64,000 nucleotides of DNA from Nocardioides sp. Soil797. Lineage in GTDB: Bacteria; Actinomycetota; Actinomycetes; Propionibacteriales; Nocardioidaceae. Of this stretch, positions 9,016-18,589 are shown in pieces (position 1 is the stretch's first letter; each line of letters opens with the position of its first letter). Location of the stretch: assembly GCA_001429555.1 (NCBI GenBank), contig LMSR01000014.1, forward strand, positions 304,766-368,765, written 5' to 3'. A model generated the notes under the pieces. It was not told the origin of the DNA. It made no database searches and was given only the letters and a program-made list of their open reading frames with translations. The position numbers and the translations under genes are program-made.

Positions 9016-10248
9016 ATGCGTACTCGCCGAAGTTCCAGGGACAACCTGGCCGCCCTGACCCGCGTTGAGCACCACGCAGCCACCGCCACGACCGGACACC
9101 TTCGTGTTCTCGTCGTGGCGGAGTCGTTCCTGCCACAGGTCAACGGTGTCACCAACTCCGTTCGCCGCGTCCTCGAGCACCTGGCGAGGCAGGGACACGA
9201 CGCCCGACTGATCGCGCCGACCGGGCCGGAGTCGTACGCGGGGTTCCCGGTGATCACCGTCCGAGGGGCCCGACTCCCGTTCTACAAGGAGTTCCGGATC
9301 GGCCTGGAGTCGCGGCGCCGCCTGCGTCTGGAGATGGAGAGGTTTCGCCCCGATGTCGTGCACATCGCCTCGCCCGCGACCCTGGGACACCAGGCCGCCA
9401 AGGCCGCGAAGGAGCTCGGCATCCCGACCGTGGCGATCTATCAGACCGACCTGGTCGGCTTCGCCGCGCAGTACGACGTGCCGGGTGGGGCGCGGGCGAT
9501 GGCGACGCTGACCCGCAGGATCCACCTGGGCGTGGACCGCACGCTGGCGCCTTCGAGTGCCAGCCTGCACCAGCTCGAGGAGCTGCGAGTGCCCGACCTG
9601 GCACTGTGGCCACGCGGGGTCGACCTCGACCAGTTCCATCCCCGGCACCGCTCGCCGGCACTGCGTCAGGAGCTGGCACCCGACGGCGAGCTGCTGGTCG
9701 GCTACGTCGGCCGTCTCGCAGCCGAGAAGGAGCTCAACCTGCTCACCCACCTCGACCACATCGACGGCATCCGCGTGGTGCTCGTCGGTGGGGGACCGGA
9801 GGAGCAGGAGCTGCGCAGACTGCTGCCCGACGCGGCGTTCCTCGGGGTGCTCCACGGCGAGGACCTGGGGGCGGCGTACGCCTCACTCGACGTCTTCGTG
9901 CACACGGGTCGTCACGAGACCTACTGCCAGTCCGCGCAGGAGGCACTGGCCTCCGGCGTACCCGTCGTCGCGCCCCGCTCGGGCGGCCCGGTCGACGTGG
10001 TCGCCGAGGGTGCCGGTTTCCTCTACGAACCGGGCAACGGGCTGGACCTGCGCGCCGACGTCGCCCGCCTCGTGGGTGATCCGATCCTGCGCCAACGGAT
10101 GCACCTCGCGGCCCGGCGCAGCGTCGAGACGCGATCGTGGGAGGCGGTCAACGACCTGCTCGTCGAGCACTACCGAGACGTCATCGAGACCCGCAGTGGC
10201 GATCGAAGCAGCACCTGGGGCGTACGCCGACTCGGCGTCGCCAGCTGA
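9016..10248 (+). CDS. GT4 family glycosyltransferase, probable GDP-mannose-dependent alpha-mannosyltransferase
   Basis: A 410-residue GT-B enzyme. The N-terminal acceptor half starts VLVVAESFLPQVNGVTNSV (GVTNSV is typical of MgtA/PimB-like enzymes). The C-terminal nucleotide-sugar half has YVGRLAAEKEL, HTGRHETYCQSAQEALASG (E-x7-E region) and PVVAPRSGG. ATG 9016 after GAAGGGGA is chosen over upstream codons that lie in repeat sequence. In Actinobacteria such enzymes add mannose to glycolipids or lipomannan-type molecules at the inner face of the membrane. The next gene makes UDP-glucuronate, a possible acceptor headgroup source. Confidence 0.8.
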   Translation: MRTRRSSRDNLAALTRVEHHAATATTGHLRVLVVAESFLPQVNGVTNSVRRVLEHLARQGHDARLIAPTGPESYAGFPVITVRGARLPFYKEFRIGLESRRRLRLEMERFRPDVVHIASPATLGHQAAKAAKELGIPTVAIYQTDLVGFAAQYDVPGGARAMATLTRRIHLGVDRTLAPSSASLHQLEELRVPDLALWPRGVDLDQFHPRHRSPALRQELAPDGELLVGYVGRLAAEKELNLLTHLDHIDGIRVVLVGGGPEEQELRRLLPDAAFLGVLHGEDLGAAYASLDVFVHTGRHETYCQSAQEALASGVPVVAPRSGGPVDVVAEGAGFLYEPGNGLDLRADVARLVGDPILRQRMHLAARRSVETRSWEAVNDLLVEHYRDVIETRSGDRSSTWGVRRLGVAS

Positions 10249-10269
10249 CCAGCAGTCGAGGAGGACACC

Positions 10270-11637
10270 GTGAACACACGCATCTCCGTCATCGGCACCG
10301 GCTACCTCGGTGCCACGCACGCCGCCGGCATGGCCGAGCTCGGCCACGACGTGATCGGCGTCGACACCGACGAGGCCAAGATCCGGGCACTGGCCGCCGG
10401 GCAGCTGCCCTTCTTCGAGCCCGGCCTGGCCGAGCTGATCGCCAAGCACGTGGGCTCGGGCAAGCTCCGGTTCACCACCTCGTTGGCCGAGGCCGCCGAC
10501 TTCGCCGACGTGCACTTCGTCTGCGTCGGCACGCCCCAGGGTGAGAGCGGTGCCGCGGACCTGAGCCACCTCCACGCCGTGATCGACGGGTTGGTCCCAG
10601 CGCTGGGACGCAACACACTGGTCGTCGGCAAGTCGACAGTGCCGGTGGGAACAGCGCAGTCGCTGTTGCCACGCATCTCGGCACTGGCCCCCAGTGGGGT
10701 GGACGTGGAGCTGGCCTGGAACCCTGAGTTCCTGCGGGAGGGGCACGCCGTGCAGGACACGCTGCACCCCAACCGGCTGGTCCTCGGCATCAACTCGCCC
10801 GGCGCCGAGTGGGCCCTGCGCCACGTCTATGCGACCCCGATCAACGAGGGGGCGCCGGTGGTGGTGAGCAACCTGCCGACGGCCGAGCTGGTCAAGGTCT
10901 CGGCGAATGCGTTCCTCGCCACCAAGATCTCCTTCATCAATGCGATGGCGGAGCTGTGTGAGCTGACCGGTGCGGACGTCGCGTCACTGGCCGATGCGCT
11001 CGGCCACGACGACCGCATCGGTCGCAAGTTCCTCGGAGCCGGGCTCGGGTACGGCGGCGGGTGCCTGCCCAAGGACGTGCGCGCGTTGATCGCCCGTGCC
11101 GAGGAGTTGGGGTCCGGCAGGTCCGTCGAGTTCCTCCACGGGGTCGACGCGATCAACGGGCGTCGTCGCGACCGGGTGGTCGATGAGACGTTGTCCGTGC
11201 TGCGCAACGTGAACGGGCGCGCCTTCGGACGGGTCGCCGTCCTCGGGGCGTCCTTCAAGCCCCTGTCGGACGACGTACGCGACTCGCCTGCGCTGGACGT
11301 GGCACGGCGCCTCAACCGGGCCGGTGCCTGGGTGACGGTCTACGACCCGCAGGCATCGGTCCCGGCGCGTTCCGTCGCACCTGAGCTGCGCTACGCCGCG
11401 AACGCGGTCGCCGCCTGCCGCAAGGCGGATGTCGTGCTGCACCTGACCGACTGGGCGGAGTTCCGGGAGTTGGACCCGCGTCGGCTGTGCAGCGCGGCTC
11501 GAGGCCGCGTGCTCATCGACGGCCGCAACTCCTTGGACCCCGTGCCCTGGATCGCTGCTGGCTGGGACGTCCGCACCCTGGGCACGTTGGTGCCCCGAGT
11601 GGCGAAAGTTGGGACGAGTGCCTCTTTGGTGGGGTGA
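10270..11637 (+). CDS. UDP-glucose 6-dehydrogenase
   Basis: A 455-residue NAD-dependent dehydrogenase with the N-terminal Rossmann motif GTGYLGATHA (residues 9-18). The catalytic Cys is C265 in GYGGGCLPKD, followed by the third domain (SFKPLSDDVRDSPALD). It would oxidise UDP-glucose to UDP-glucuronate in the cytosol. GTG 10270 follows GAGGAGG. It starts 21 bp after the glycosyltransferase gene, so the two are probably co-transcribed, which suggests a glucuronate- and mannose-containing surface glycolipid or polysaccharide. GDP-mannose dehydrogenase is less likely but not excluded. Confidence 0.85.
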   Translation: MNTRISVIGTGYLGATHAAGMAELGHDVIGVDTDEAKIRALAAGQLPFFEPGLAELIAKHVGSGKLRFTTSLAEAADFADVHFVCVGTPQGESGAADLSHLHAVIDGLVPALGRNTLVVGKSTVPVGTAQSLLPRISALAPSGVDVELAWNPEFLREGHAVQDTLHPNRLVLGINSPGAEWALRHVYATPINEGAPVVVSNLPTAELVKVSANAFLATKISFINAMAELCELTGADVASLADALGHDDRIGRKFLGAGLGYGGGCLPKDVRALIARAEELGSGRSVEFLHGVDAINGRRRDRVVDETLSVLRNVNGRAFGRVAVLGASFKPLSDDVRDSPALDVARRLNRAGAWVTVYDPQASVPARSVAPELRYAANAVAACRKADVVLHLTDWAEFRELDPRRLCSAARGRVLIDGRNSLDPVPWIAAGWDVRTLGTLVPRVAKVGTSASLVG

Positions 11638-11724
11638 ATGCGTTTGATCCCCCGCCGGCAGTGGCATGCTGCTCGCGGCGACCGATGAGTTGCCGGCCAA
11701 GCCACCGCACGAAGAGGACTGCGC

Positions 11725-12726
11725 ATGTCTGTCACGCCCCGCACCATCGAGCCTGTCGAGCTGACCAAGGCCAAGGGCATTCTCGACGAGATCTCCAATG
11801 CCTTCTCCAAGAAGATCGTCGGTCAGGAGCAGCTGCGCACCTCGTTGCTGGTGGCGATGATGTCGGAGGGCCACATCCTCCTCGAGAGCGTGCCGGGCCT
11901 GGCCAAGACCCTGGCCGCCTCGACGCTCGCGAAGGCCGTGCGTGCCGACTTCGCCCGCATCCAGTGCACCCCGGACCTGCTGCCCAGCGACATCATCGGC
12001 ACCCAGGTCTACGACCCGCGCAACCACGTGTTCGAGACCCAGCTGGGTCCGGTGCACGCCAACTTCGTGCTCCTCGACGAGATCAACCGAGCCAGCGCCA
12101 AGACACAGTCGGCGATGCTCGAGGCGATGCAGGAACGGCAGACGTCGATCGCCGGTGAAATCCACCCGCTGCCCACTCCGTTCATGGTGCTGGCCACCCA
12201 GAACCCGATCGAGGAGGAGGGCACCTACGTCCTCCCGCAGGCACAGATGGACCGCTTCCTGCTCAAGGAGATCGTCGACTACCCGACAGACCAGGAAGAG
12301 ATGGAGGTGCTCGACCGCTATGACAGTGGCGCGCTGGGCACCGGCAGCACGGTGGCCTCGGTGGTCACCCCCGAGCAGGTGGGCTACCTGCAGCGGCTCA
12401 CCGAGCGGGTGTACGTCGACCCGGTGATCAAGCGCTACATCGTCGCGCTGGTGCAGGCGACCCGTGAGACCGAGAAGGTCCTCGGCCCCGAGAACGGTCG
12501 TTACGTCGAGATCGGGGCCAGCCCGCGAGGCACGATCGCGTTCTACCAGGTCTCCCGGGCACTGGCCCTGCTCGCCGGTCGCAACCACGTCATCCCCGAA
12601 GACGTACGTCACCTGCGCCACGCGATCCTGCGCCACCGGATCCACCTGAACTTCGAGGCGCTCGCCGAGCGGGTCAGGCCGGAGATGGTCGTCGACGCCG
12701 TCTTCGCCGCGGTCCCGTCACCCTGA
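11725..12726 (+). CDS. MoxR family AAA+ ATPase
   Basis: A 333-residue MoxR-type chaperone ATPase. Walker A is ESVPGLAKT (54-62), Walker B LLDEINRA, and the sensor segment LATQNPIEEEGTYVLPQAQMDRF is intact. ATG 11725 follows GAAGAGGA. MoxR proteins act with VWA-domain partners to insert cofactors or remodel complexes. This is the first gene of a tight six-gene operon ending at 16751. Confidence 0.92.
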   Translation: MSVTPRTIEPVELTKAKGILDEISNAFSKKIVGQEQLRTSLLVAMMSEGHILLESVPGLAKTLAASTLAKAVRADFARIQCTPDLLPSDIIGTQVYDPRNHVFETQLGPVHANFVLLDEINRASAKTQSAMLEAMQERQTSIAGEIHPLPTPFMVLATQNPIEEEGTYVLPQAQMDRFLLKEIVDYPTDQEEMEVLDRYDSGALGTGSTVASVVTPEQVGYLQRLTERVYVDPVIKRYIVALVQATRETEKVLGPENGRYVEIGASPRGTIAFYQVSRALALLAGRNHVIPEDVRHLRHAILRHRIHLNFEALAERVRPEMVVDAVFAAVPSP

Positions 12727-12736
12727 TCGGGCACCG

Positions 12737-13624
12737 ATGACTGCCCACCTGACGCGGGTCAAGGCCCGCATGTCGATCCACGCGCACCGGAAGGTGCGTG
12801 GCCTGCTCGAGGGCGAGTACGCCTCGATGCACACGGGCCGCAGCATGGACTTCAACGACCTGCGTGAATACGTGCGTGGCGACGACGTGAAGGACATCGA
12901 CTGGAAGGCCTCGGCGCGCAGCCGTGCGCTCCTGGTCAAGCGGTACGCCGCGGCACGCAAGCACACCATCCTGCTGGTCGCCTCGACCGGACGCAGCATG
13001 GCTGCGATGAACGACCTCGACGTCCCCAAGCGTGACCTGTCTGTGATGGTCGCCGGCGTGGTGGGCTATCTCGCCGTACGACATGGTGACCGCGTCGCGT
13101 TGGCGTACGGCGACGCCGCAGCGCAGCACCAGATGCCGGCCGCCAGTGGCGAGCTGAACCTGGAGAACCGCCTGGCCGCGATCCACGACAACACGCTGCC
13201 CACGTCGGCTCCCTCCGACCTGAAGACGGTTCTGGACTACGTGGCGCGCACGGTGCGACGTCGCACCATCCTGATGGTGGTCTCCGACGAGTACGCCATC
13301 GACCAGGAGCTCTCGACCCTCCTGCGTCGCCTCACCGTGCAGCACGAGGTGCTCTTCGTCTCGATCGGCGACCTGGACCCGACCTCCATGGACGTCGACC
13401 AGCGACTGGTCGACATCGACTCCGGGCAGGTGATCCCCGAGTGGGCCCGCCATGACAAGAGGCTGCGCCAGGAGTATGCATCCCTGCTGACCGGACAGGC
13501 CGACGGCATGAAGCGTGAGCTCGACGGCCTTGGCATCATCCACCAGACCGTGCACGACGATGCCAGCGCGATTCGCGCCGTGCTCCGACTCCTCGAAAGG
13601 CACCGTCATGCCGGGCGCCGATGA
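12737..13624 (+). CDS. DUF58 domain protein (MoxR operon)
   Basis: A 295-residue protein with the DUF58 signature GRSMDFNDLREYVRGDDVKDIDWKASAR split over residues about 35-60. A degenerate VWA-like fold follows. Such proteins are regular partners of MoxR ATPases; the biochemical role is not established. It starts 10 bp after moxR and its end overlaps the next gene by 17 bp. Confidence 0.88.
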   Translation: MTAHLTRVKARMSIHAHRKVRGLLEGEYASMHTGRSMDFNDLREYVRGDDVKDIDWKASARSRALLVKRYAAARKHTILLVASTGRSMAAMNDLDVPKRDLSVMVAGVVGYLAVRHGDRVALAYGDAAAQHQMPAASGELNLENRLAAIHDNTLPTSAPSDLKTVLDYVARTVRRRTILMVVSDEYAIDQELSTLLRRLTVQHEVLFVSIGDLDPTSMDVDQRLVDIDSGQVIPEWARHDKRLRQEYASLLTGQADGMKRELDGLGIIHQTVHDDASAIRAVLRLLERHRHAGRR

Positions 13625-14069
13625 GTTCACCGGGCCGGTCGACTACGCCTCGCACTGGTTGTGGTGGGCTCTGGCGGCCTTCGCCGTGGTGGCGCTGTTC
13701 TACGTCGCGGTCTTCGTGTGGTCGCTTCTCGGCGGCCCGAAGGCCGACCGCCCGGTCGACGTGCCGACGGCACGCACTCGGGCGTTGGGCGAGCTCGACC
13801 GGATCGGCCACCAGGTGCACGCCGGACAGCTGAGCGAGCGCCTCGGCTATCAGCAGATGAGTGTCGTGGTCCGTGACTTCGTCTCCGACGCGAGCGGCCT
13901 GCCTGCCAGGACGATGGCGCTGGCCGACCTTCGGGTCGCCGGAGTGCCGAACCTGGCCGAGACCATCGCGTTGATGTATCCGCCCGCGTTCTCGCCGTCC
14001 GCCGAGTCCGGTGAGTCCTTGCAGGCGACCCTGAACCGGGCCCGTGGGCTGGTGACGTCATGGAGCTGA
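13608..14069 (+). CDS. Small membrane protein of the MoxR operon (DUF4381-like)
   Basis: A 153-residue protein with one membrane helix (about 20-42, LWWALAAFAVVALFYVAVFVW) and a cytosolic helical domain. ATG 13608 lies inside the end of the DUF58 gene and is preceded by GAAAGG, indicating translational coupling. The next start (14060) overlaps its stop by 10 bp. Position and layout match the DUF4381-type member of MoxR/VWA operons; the assignment is by context more than motif. Confidence 0.7.
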   Translation: MPGADEFTGPVDYASHWLWWALAAFAVVALFYVAVFVWSLLGGPKADRPVDVPTARTRALGELDRIGHQVHAGQLSERLGYQQMSVVVRDFVSDASGLPARTMALADLRVAGVPNLAETIALMYPPAFSPSAESGESLQATLNRARGLVTSWS

Positions 14070-15037
14070 AGTGGTCCTGGTTGCCGCTCGTCCTGGGCGC
14101 GATAGTCCTTGTGTGGTTGGTGATCTGGTTCTTCCCGAGCCTGTTGCGGGGGAAGCCGCACAACGCCGTCCTGGTGGCCCACGCCCAGCGGCTGCGACGC
14201 ATCCCGCGCTTCCGGACACTGGCCCGTCGCCGCGAGATCGAGATGTTGCTGCGCGTGGTCGCCGTGCTGTTCCTGATCGGCGGCAGCATCTTCCTCAGCT
14301 CCCGGCTGACGTCGACGAAGACCCATCAGCCCGAGGTCAGCAACCGCGACATCATGCTCTGCCTCGACGTTTCCGGCTCGATGACCTCCTACGACGAACA
14401 GCTGGCTCGCGAGTTCCGCAAGATCGCCGAGGGGCTCGACGGTGAACGGATCGGCCTGACCATCTGGAGTGGCGTCGCAGTGACGGTGTTCCCACTGACC
14501 GACGACTACGACTTCGTGATCGAGCAGCTCGACGATGCCGCCGAGAAGCTTGCGTCCTACGACTACAACTTCACCTCCGGTACCTTCCTCGGCGACGACC
14601 GGGGCTCGCTGATCAGCGACGGGCTCGTGTCATGCGTCGACCGCTTCGACCGACCCGACGAGGAACGCGGCCGGGCAGTCGTCCTCGCCTCTGACAACGA
14701 CCCGCAGGGAAAGCCGATCTTCAAGCTGCCCGAGGCCGCTGAGTACGCCGCCTCGAAGGACGTGGTCGTCTACGGGCTCGGAACTCCCGGAATGAGCTAC
14801 GACCCCGGTGCGACCGCTGGCTTCCAGGACGTGGTCGACAAGACCGGAGGAAGCCTGAAGATCATGGGCGAGGACGGATCCACGGCTGAGATCGCCCAGG
14901 GCATCAACGACCTCGAGGCGGCCCGCAGCAAGGAGCCCGCCCGGGTGAGCGTGCTCGACGAGCCCGGCATCGGAGCCACCCTCGTCACGATCGGCGTCGT
15001 GCTCGTGGTGCTGGTCGGGATCAGGAGGCGCGCATGA
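14060..15037 (+). CDS. VWA domain membrane protein 1 (BatA-like)
   Basis: A 325-residue protein with membrane helices near 8-28, 68-86 and 303-322. A von Willebrand A domain lies between them and carries a canonical MIDAS motif, DVSGSMTS (DxSxS). The domain faces the outside if the helices are read as a BatA protein. It overlaps the genes on both sides by 4-10 bp. Known BatA proteins are linked to stress tolerance or cell-envelope function; substrate unknown. Confidence 0.88.
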   Translation: MELKWSWLPLVLGAIVLVWLVIWFFPSLLRGKPHNAVLVAHAQRLRRIPRFRTLARRREIEMLLRVVAVLFLIGGSIFLSSRLTSTKTHQPEVSNRDIMLCLDVSGSMTSYDEQLAREFRKIAEGLDGERIGLTIWSGVAVTVFPLTDDYDFVIEQLDDAAEKLASYDYNFTSGTFLGDDRGSLISDGLVSCVDRFDRPDEERGRAVVLASDNDPQGKPIFKLPEAAEYAASKDVVVYGLGTPGMSYDPGATAGFQDVVDKTGGSLKIMGEDGSTAEIAQGINDLEAARSKEPARVSVLDEPGIGATLVTIGVVLVVLVGIRRRA

Positions 15038-16050
15038 ACGGCCTGCATCTGTCGGCCCTCGAGCTCACCTTCCGGCCGATGGTGCCGGGTTGGTTGATCG
15101 GCGTCGGAGCCGGCGTACTCATGCTGGTGGTGCTGTTCTTCCTCTTCAGGCGTCCGGGGGAGCGCCTGGGCTGGGTCGTGCGCGGCCTGATGCTGGTGGC
15201 CCTGGTCGGCATCCTGGTCCGTCCCGGGTACGGCGAGGTGGCGTCGTCCGCGAAGACCGCCGACCTGGAGATCCTGGTCGTGGTGGACAAGACGACCAGC
15301 ATGTCGGCCCTGGACTGGGACGGTGACCAGCGTCGCCTCGACGGGGTCAAGGCCGACATGAAGGAGCTGACCGGTGAGTTCCCGGGAGCCCGGTTCTCCC
15401 TGATGACCTTCGGACGCTTCGTGCGCACCGAACTGCCGTTCTCCAGCGACTCTGGAGCCTTCCTGGCTGCGGTCGACACCATCCAGCGTGAGGACATCTA
15501 CGACGGGACCGGCTCCGTGATCGACGCCCCACTCGAAGACATGCAGGAAGTCCTGAAGAAGGCTGCCGAGCGCAACCCCGATCGCAAGCGGCTGGTGGTC
15601 TTCGTCAGTGACGGTGAGAACACCGCCGAGGGGGAGACCCAGGACTCCTTCGAGCCGCTCGACGATCTCGTCGACGCCGGCATCGTGCTCGGCTACGGCA
15701 CCGAAGCGGGCGGCAAGATGCTTCGCTACGAGGACGAGGACGCGCCCACCGACTCCTACGTCACCGACGACAACTATGACGACGCCCTCTCCAAGATCGA
15801 CGAGGAGAACCTCGAGACGGTCGCCTCGGAGATGGGCGTGGACTACCAGCACCGTGAGGCGCCCGGTGGGCTCGACAAGTGGGCCGGCGACGTCGACCAC
15901 GACTTCACGCCCGATGACGACGACGTGGTCGCCAAGCACGAGGTCTACTGGATGTTTGCGCTGGGTCTCTTCGCCCTGGCCCTGGTCGAGCTGGCCATCG
16001 GATGGCGAGGCTTCAACCAGGCCCGCCGCGAGCTGAAGGGACTGCGATGA
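15034..16050 (+). CDS. VWA domain membrane protein 2 (BatB-like)
   Basis: A 338-residue paralogue-like partner with two N-terminal helices, a VWA domain and a C-terminal helix (MFALGLFALALVELAIGW). Its MIDAS reads DKTTSMS, so the first Ser is replaced by Thr, which can still bind metal. It overlaps the previous gene as ATGA with AGGAGG ahead of the start, and the next gene by ATGA. Confidence 0.87.
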   Translation: MNGLHLSALELTFRPMVPGWLIGVGAGVLMLVVLFFLFRRPGERLGWVVRGLMLVALVGILVRPGYGEVASSAKTADLEILVVVDKTTSMSALDWDGDQRRLDGVKADMKELTGEFPGARFSLMTFGRFVRTELPFSSDSGAFLAAVDTIQREDIYDGTGSVIDAPLEDMQEVLKKAAERNPDRKRLVVFVSDGENTAEGETQDSFEPLDDLVDAGIVLGYGTEAGGKMLRYEDEDAPTDSYVTDDNYDDALSKIDEENLETVASEMGVDYQHREAPGGLDKWAGDVDHDFTPDDDDVVAKHEVYWMFALGLFALALVELAIGWRGFNQARRELKGLR

Positions 16051-16751
16051 CCACGAACCCCGCCCGGCGGCGCTGGCGCAACCGACTCTTCCTGGTCGGC
16101 CTGCTGCCGTTGGTGCTCTCGTTGCTCTTCTTCGGCAAGGTGGCATTGATGCTCAACGCCCAGGCCGCGGGGGACGACGCCTTCGGTTCCGACAACTTCT
16201 CCGAGGCCGCGGGCAAGTTCGCCAAGAACCAGAAGCTCAACGTCATGGAGACGTGGATCGCTTCGTTCAACGAGGGCGCTGCCGAGCAGCAGGACGAGAA
16301 GTACGACGACGCGCTCGACAAGTACGACGACGCGCTCAAGGACGTGCCCGACGACCAGGAGTGCGTCGTACGCACCAACATGGCGCTCGCCCACGAGGCG
16401 ATCGGCGACCTGGCGCTGGAAGGCGAGAAGAAGGACGATGCGATCGCCGCCTGGCAGGAAGGTCTTGCGGTGATGGCCGAGGCGGACTGCCCGACGGACG
16501 CCGCCGGTGGCGACGAGCAGACCAAGAAGGCGGCGGTGGTGGACTCCCGGCTGCGACAGAAGCTCGAGGAGCAGGACGCTCCCGAGAAGAAGAAGCAGAA
16601 GGAGAAGAAGGACAAGAAGCAGAAGGAAGAGATCGAGAAGAAGAAGCAGAAGATCGAGGAGCGCAACCAGCAGGGTCGTGAGAAGCGTGCCGAGGCCAAG
16701 GAGTACGAGGACTATCCCTACTCCGGCTCCGACAACGGCCCCCAGTGGTGA
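16047..16751 (+). CDS. TPR-like membrane protein of the MoxR operon (BatC-like)
   Basis: A 234-residue protein. ATG 16047 overlaps the stop of the VWA gene. One N-terminal helix (RLFLVGLLPLVLSLLFFG) is followed by a helical region with repeated KYDDALDKYDDALKD, typical of TPR units, and then a highly charged Lys/Glu coiled coil (about 180-220). It corresponds to the TPR member of aerotolerance-type operons and is the last gene. It converges on the LOG-family gene. Confidence 0.8.
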   Translation: MTTNPARRRWRNRLFLVGLLPLVLSLLFFGKVALMLNAQAAGDDAFGSDNFSEAAGKFAKNQKLNVMETWIASFNEGAAEQQDEKYDDALDKYDDALKDVPDDQECVVRTNMALAHEAIGDLALEGEKKDDAIAAWQEGLAVMAEADCPTDAAGGDEQTKKAAVVDSRLRQKLEEQDAPEKKKQKEKKDKKQKEEIEKKKQKIEERNQQGREKRAEAKEYEDYPYSGSDNGPQW

Positions 16752-16761
16752 CCCACCAGGA

Positions 16762-16796
16762 CGGTGGTTGAGGAGCGAGCGCCCACGTCAACCGAT
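16762..16796. repeat. Palindromic-repeat fragment (GGTGGTTGAGGAGCGAGCG type)
   Basis: The run GGTGGTTGAGGAGCGAGCG at about 16763-16781 is followed by gcccacgtcaacc. It lies between the convergent MoxR-operon end and the LOG gene, reaching past the LOG stop (16788-16790). A related copy sits inside truB (39944-39983). From memory this resembles a dispersed palindromic repeat of Nocardioides-like genomes; here only one arm is clear. Confidence 0.5.
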
Positions 16797-17873
16797 GAGT
16801 CCTGCTGCCTCTTCCACGGTGTCGACCAGGTGCACGGACGACTCCATCGCCCGACCGGCTGCCAGTGAGGTGAGCAACGGCCAGGCCGGCACCGTCCGCG
16901 TCCAGTGCTCGACGCCGACGAGCACCATCGGCGCGACCGAGGACTCGTCGGCGTAGTAGTTCTCGCAGGCGTCCTGGAAGATCTCCTGCACCGTGCCGCC
17001 AGCACCGGGCAGGAACACGATTCCCGCATCACAGACCTCGAGCAGGATCGCCTCGCGGGTGGCGTTGCGGAAGTATTTCGCGATGCTGCTGGCGAAGGCG
17101 TTCGGTGGCTCGTGGCCGTAGTGCCAGGTCGGAATGCCGAGCGATTCACCACCGTCGGGAAAAGCGGCCAACACCTCGAAGGCCACCTTGGCCCAGGCGC
17201 CGATGTCTGGCCTGAAGCTGGGCGTCTCGGCCAGTCTCGCCAATGCTGACTGGAGGTCCTCCTGTCCTCTTGGAGCCAGCCAGGCCCCCAGGTTGGCGGC
17301 CTCCATGGCTCCCGGGCCTCCGCCGGTCGCCACGGTCAGCTCGCCCCCGCGCGCGAGCAGCTGCCCGAGACGCGCCGCTTCGGCGTACGCCGACTCTCCA
17401 CGCTGCAGGGCATGGCCACCCATCACGCCGACGAAGCGCCGCCCCTTGCGGAAGGTGGCGAGTGCCTCGTCGACGGCGTGGTCGTGCAGGGAGCGCACCA
17501 GCGCGGAGTCGGAGTCGGGCGGCAGCTTCGACCACGCGTAGACCCGCGCGTCCAGGCAGGATTCGTAGGGTGTGGTGTCGAAGAGCTCCGTGGGCGAATA
17601 GAGCCCGGAGCGATAGCTGTCGACCGGCACGTCCGGCACCGTGGGGAAGACGATCGCGCCCCGGGTCCGTACGTCGTCAGCCGTGGCCGCGGTCAACTCG
17701 CAGCCCAGGAACAGCGCCCCGGCAACGCGCACACCACCCAGTTCTTCGATGCGCCCGGTCAGGTCGAGCGAGTGCAGGTGCCAGCCGGTCAACGACGTGA
17801 CACCACGCGCGATGCGCCTGTCGAACTCCTCGAGGGTGTCGACCTCGATGACCCGGCCCCGTCGCTTCTGCAT
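16788..17873 (-). CDS. LOG family protein (Rossmann fold nucleotide-binding)
   Basis: A 361-residue protein. The second half is a LOG/lysine-decarboxylase-like Rossmann domain: GGHALQRG, ATGGGPGAMEA and the signature PGAGGTVQE (family consensus PGGxGTxxE, here with Ala at the second Gly). LOG enzymes release the base from cytokinin nucleotides, but many bacterial members have unknown substrates. The first 130 residues are an extra domain common to longer actinobacterial members. It starts 10 bp after bluB, so both share a transcript. Confidence 0.75.
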   Translation of the reverse strand: MQKRRGRVIEVDTLEEFDRRIARGVTSLTGWHLHSLDLTGRIEELGGVRVAGALFLGCELTAATADDVRTRGAIVFPTVPDVPVDSYRSGLYSPTELFDTTPYESCLDARVYAWSKLPPDSDSALVRSLHDHAVDEALATFRKGRRFVGVMGGHALQRGESAYAEAARLGQLLARGGELTVATGGGPGAMEAANLGAWLAPRGQEDLQSALARLAETPSFRPDIGAWAKVAFEVLAAFPDGGESLGIPTWHYGHEPPNAFASSIAKYFRNATREAILLEVCDAGIVFLPGAGGTVQEIFQDACENYYADESSVAPMVLVGVEHWTRTVPAWPLLTSLAAGRAMESSVHLVDTVEEAAGLIG

Positions 17874-17882
17874 GACAGGAGG

Positions 17883-18503
17883 CTACGGCGTCCAGTTCTC
17901 CTCGTGCAGGACCGACGCGAGCGGGGAACGGTGGCGCCAGCCGAACCGTTCCAGATCGGGTACGTCAGGTAGACCGGCCACGTGGCCGACGCACAGCCAG
18001 GCGATGGGGCGGATCTGCTCCGGGAAGCCGACCAGGTCGGAGAGGAACTCCTCGCGGTAGAAGCTCACCCATCCGACGCCCAGTCCCTCGGCCGTCGCAG
18101 CGAGCCAGAGGTTCTGGATGGCCAGGCACACCGAGTAGAGCCCGGCGTCCGCGATCGCATGCCGACCGAGGACGTGCTGCCCGCCGCGGGTTGGGTCGTA
18201 ACCGACGACGATTCCCAGCCCTGACTCGCGAATCCCCTCGATCTTGATCCGCGAGAACGTCTCGGCCCGCTCTCCCTCGAGGCGGTCCGCGAAGACTTCG
18301 CGCTCGCCGGCGACGTGGTCGTGGAAGGCCTCAAGCTTGGCCGGGTCCCGCAGCAGCACGAAGTCCCACGGCTGGCTCATGCCGACACTCGGTGCCGTGT
18401 GCGCCGCGCTGAGGACGCGGGTGAGCACGTCCTCAGTGACTGGTTCCCCCGTGAATTCGGCCCGGGTGTCCCGGCGGCGGTTGATCGCGTCGTAGAGGTC
18501 CAC
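17883..18503 (-). CDS. bluB: 5,6-dimethylbenzimidazole synthase
   Basis: A 206-residue nitroreductase-fold enzyme that breaks down reduced FMN with oxygen to make the lower ligand of vitamin B12. The start (YDAINRRRDTRAEF), SVGMSQPWDF (FMN contact) and AIQNLWLAATAEGLGVGWVSFY near 140-160 are typical of BluB rather than of other nitroreductases. No other cobalamin gene is nearby. Confidence 0.88.
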   Translation of the reverse strand: MDLYDAINRRRDTRAEFTGEPVTEDVLTRVLSAAHTAPSVGMSQPWDFVLLRDPAKLEAFHDHVAGEREVFADRLEGERAETFSRIKIEGIRESGLGIVVGYDPTRGGQHVLGRHAIADAGLYSVCLAIQNLWLAATAEGLGVGWVSFYREEFLSDLVGFPEQIRPIAWLCVGHVAGLPDVPDLERFGWRHRSPLASVLHEENWTP

Positions 18504-18589
18504 GGCGCGAACGGTAGCGAATGGGTTGCGGAGTGGTCCCGACTGTCCGGGCCCGCTGGCGCTCGCCCTGCTCGCCCACCGGCAGACCT

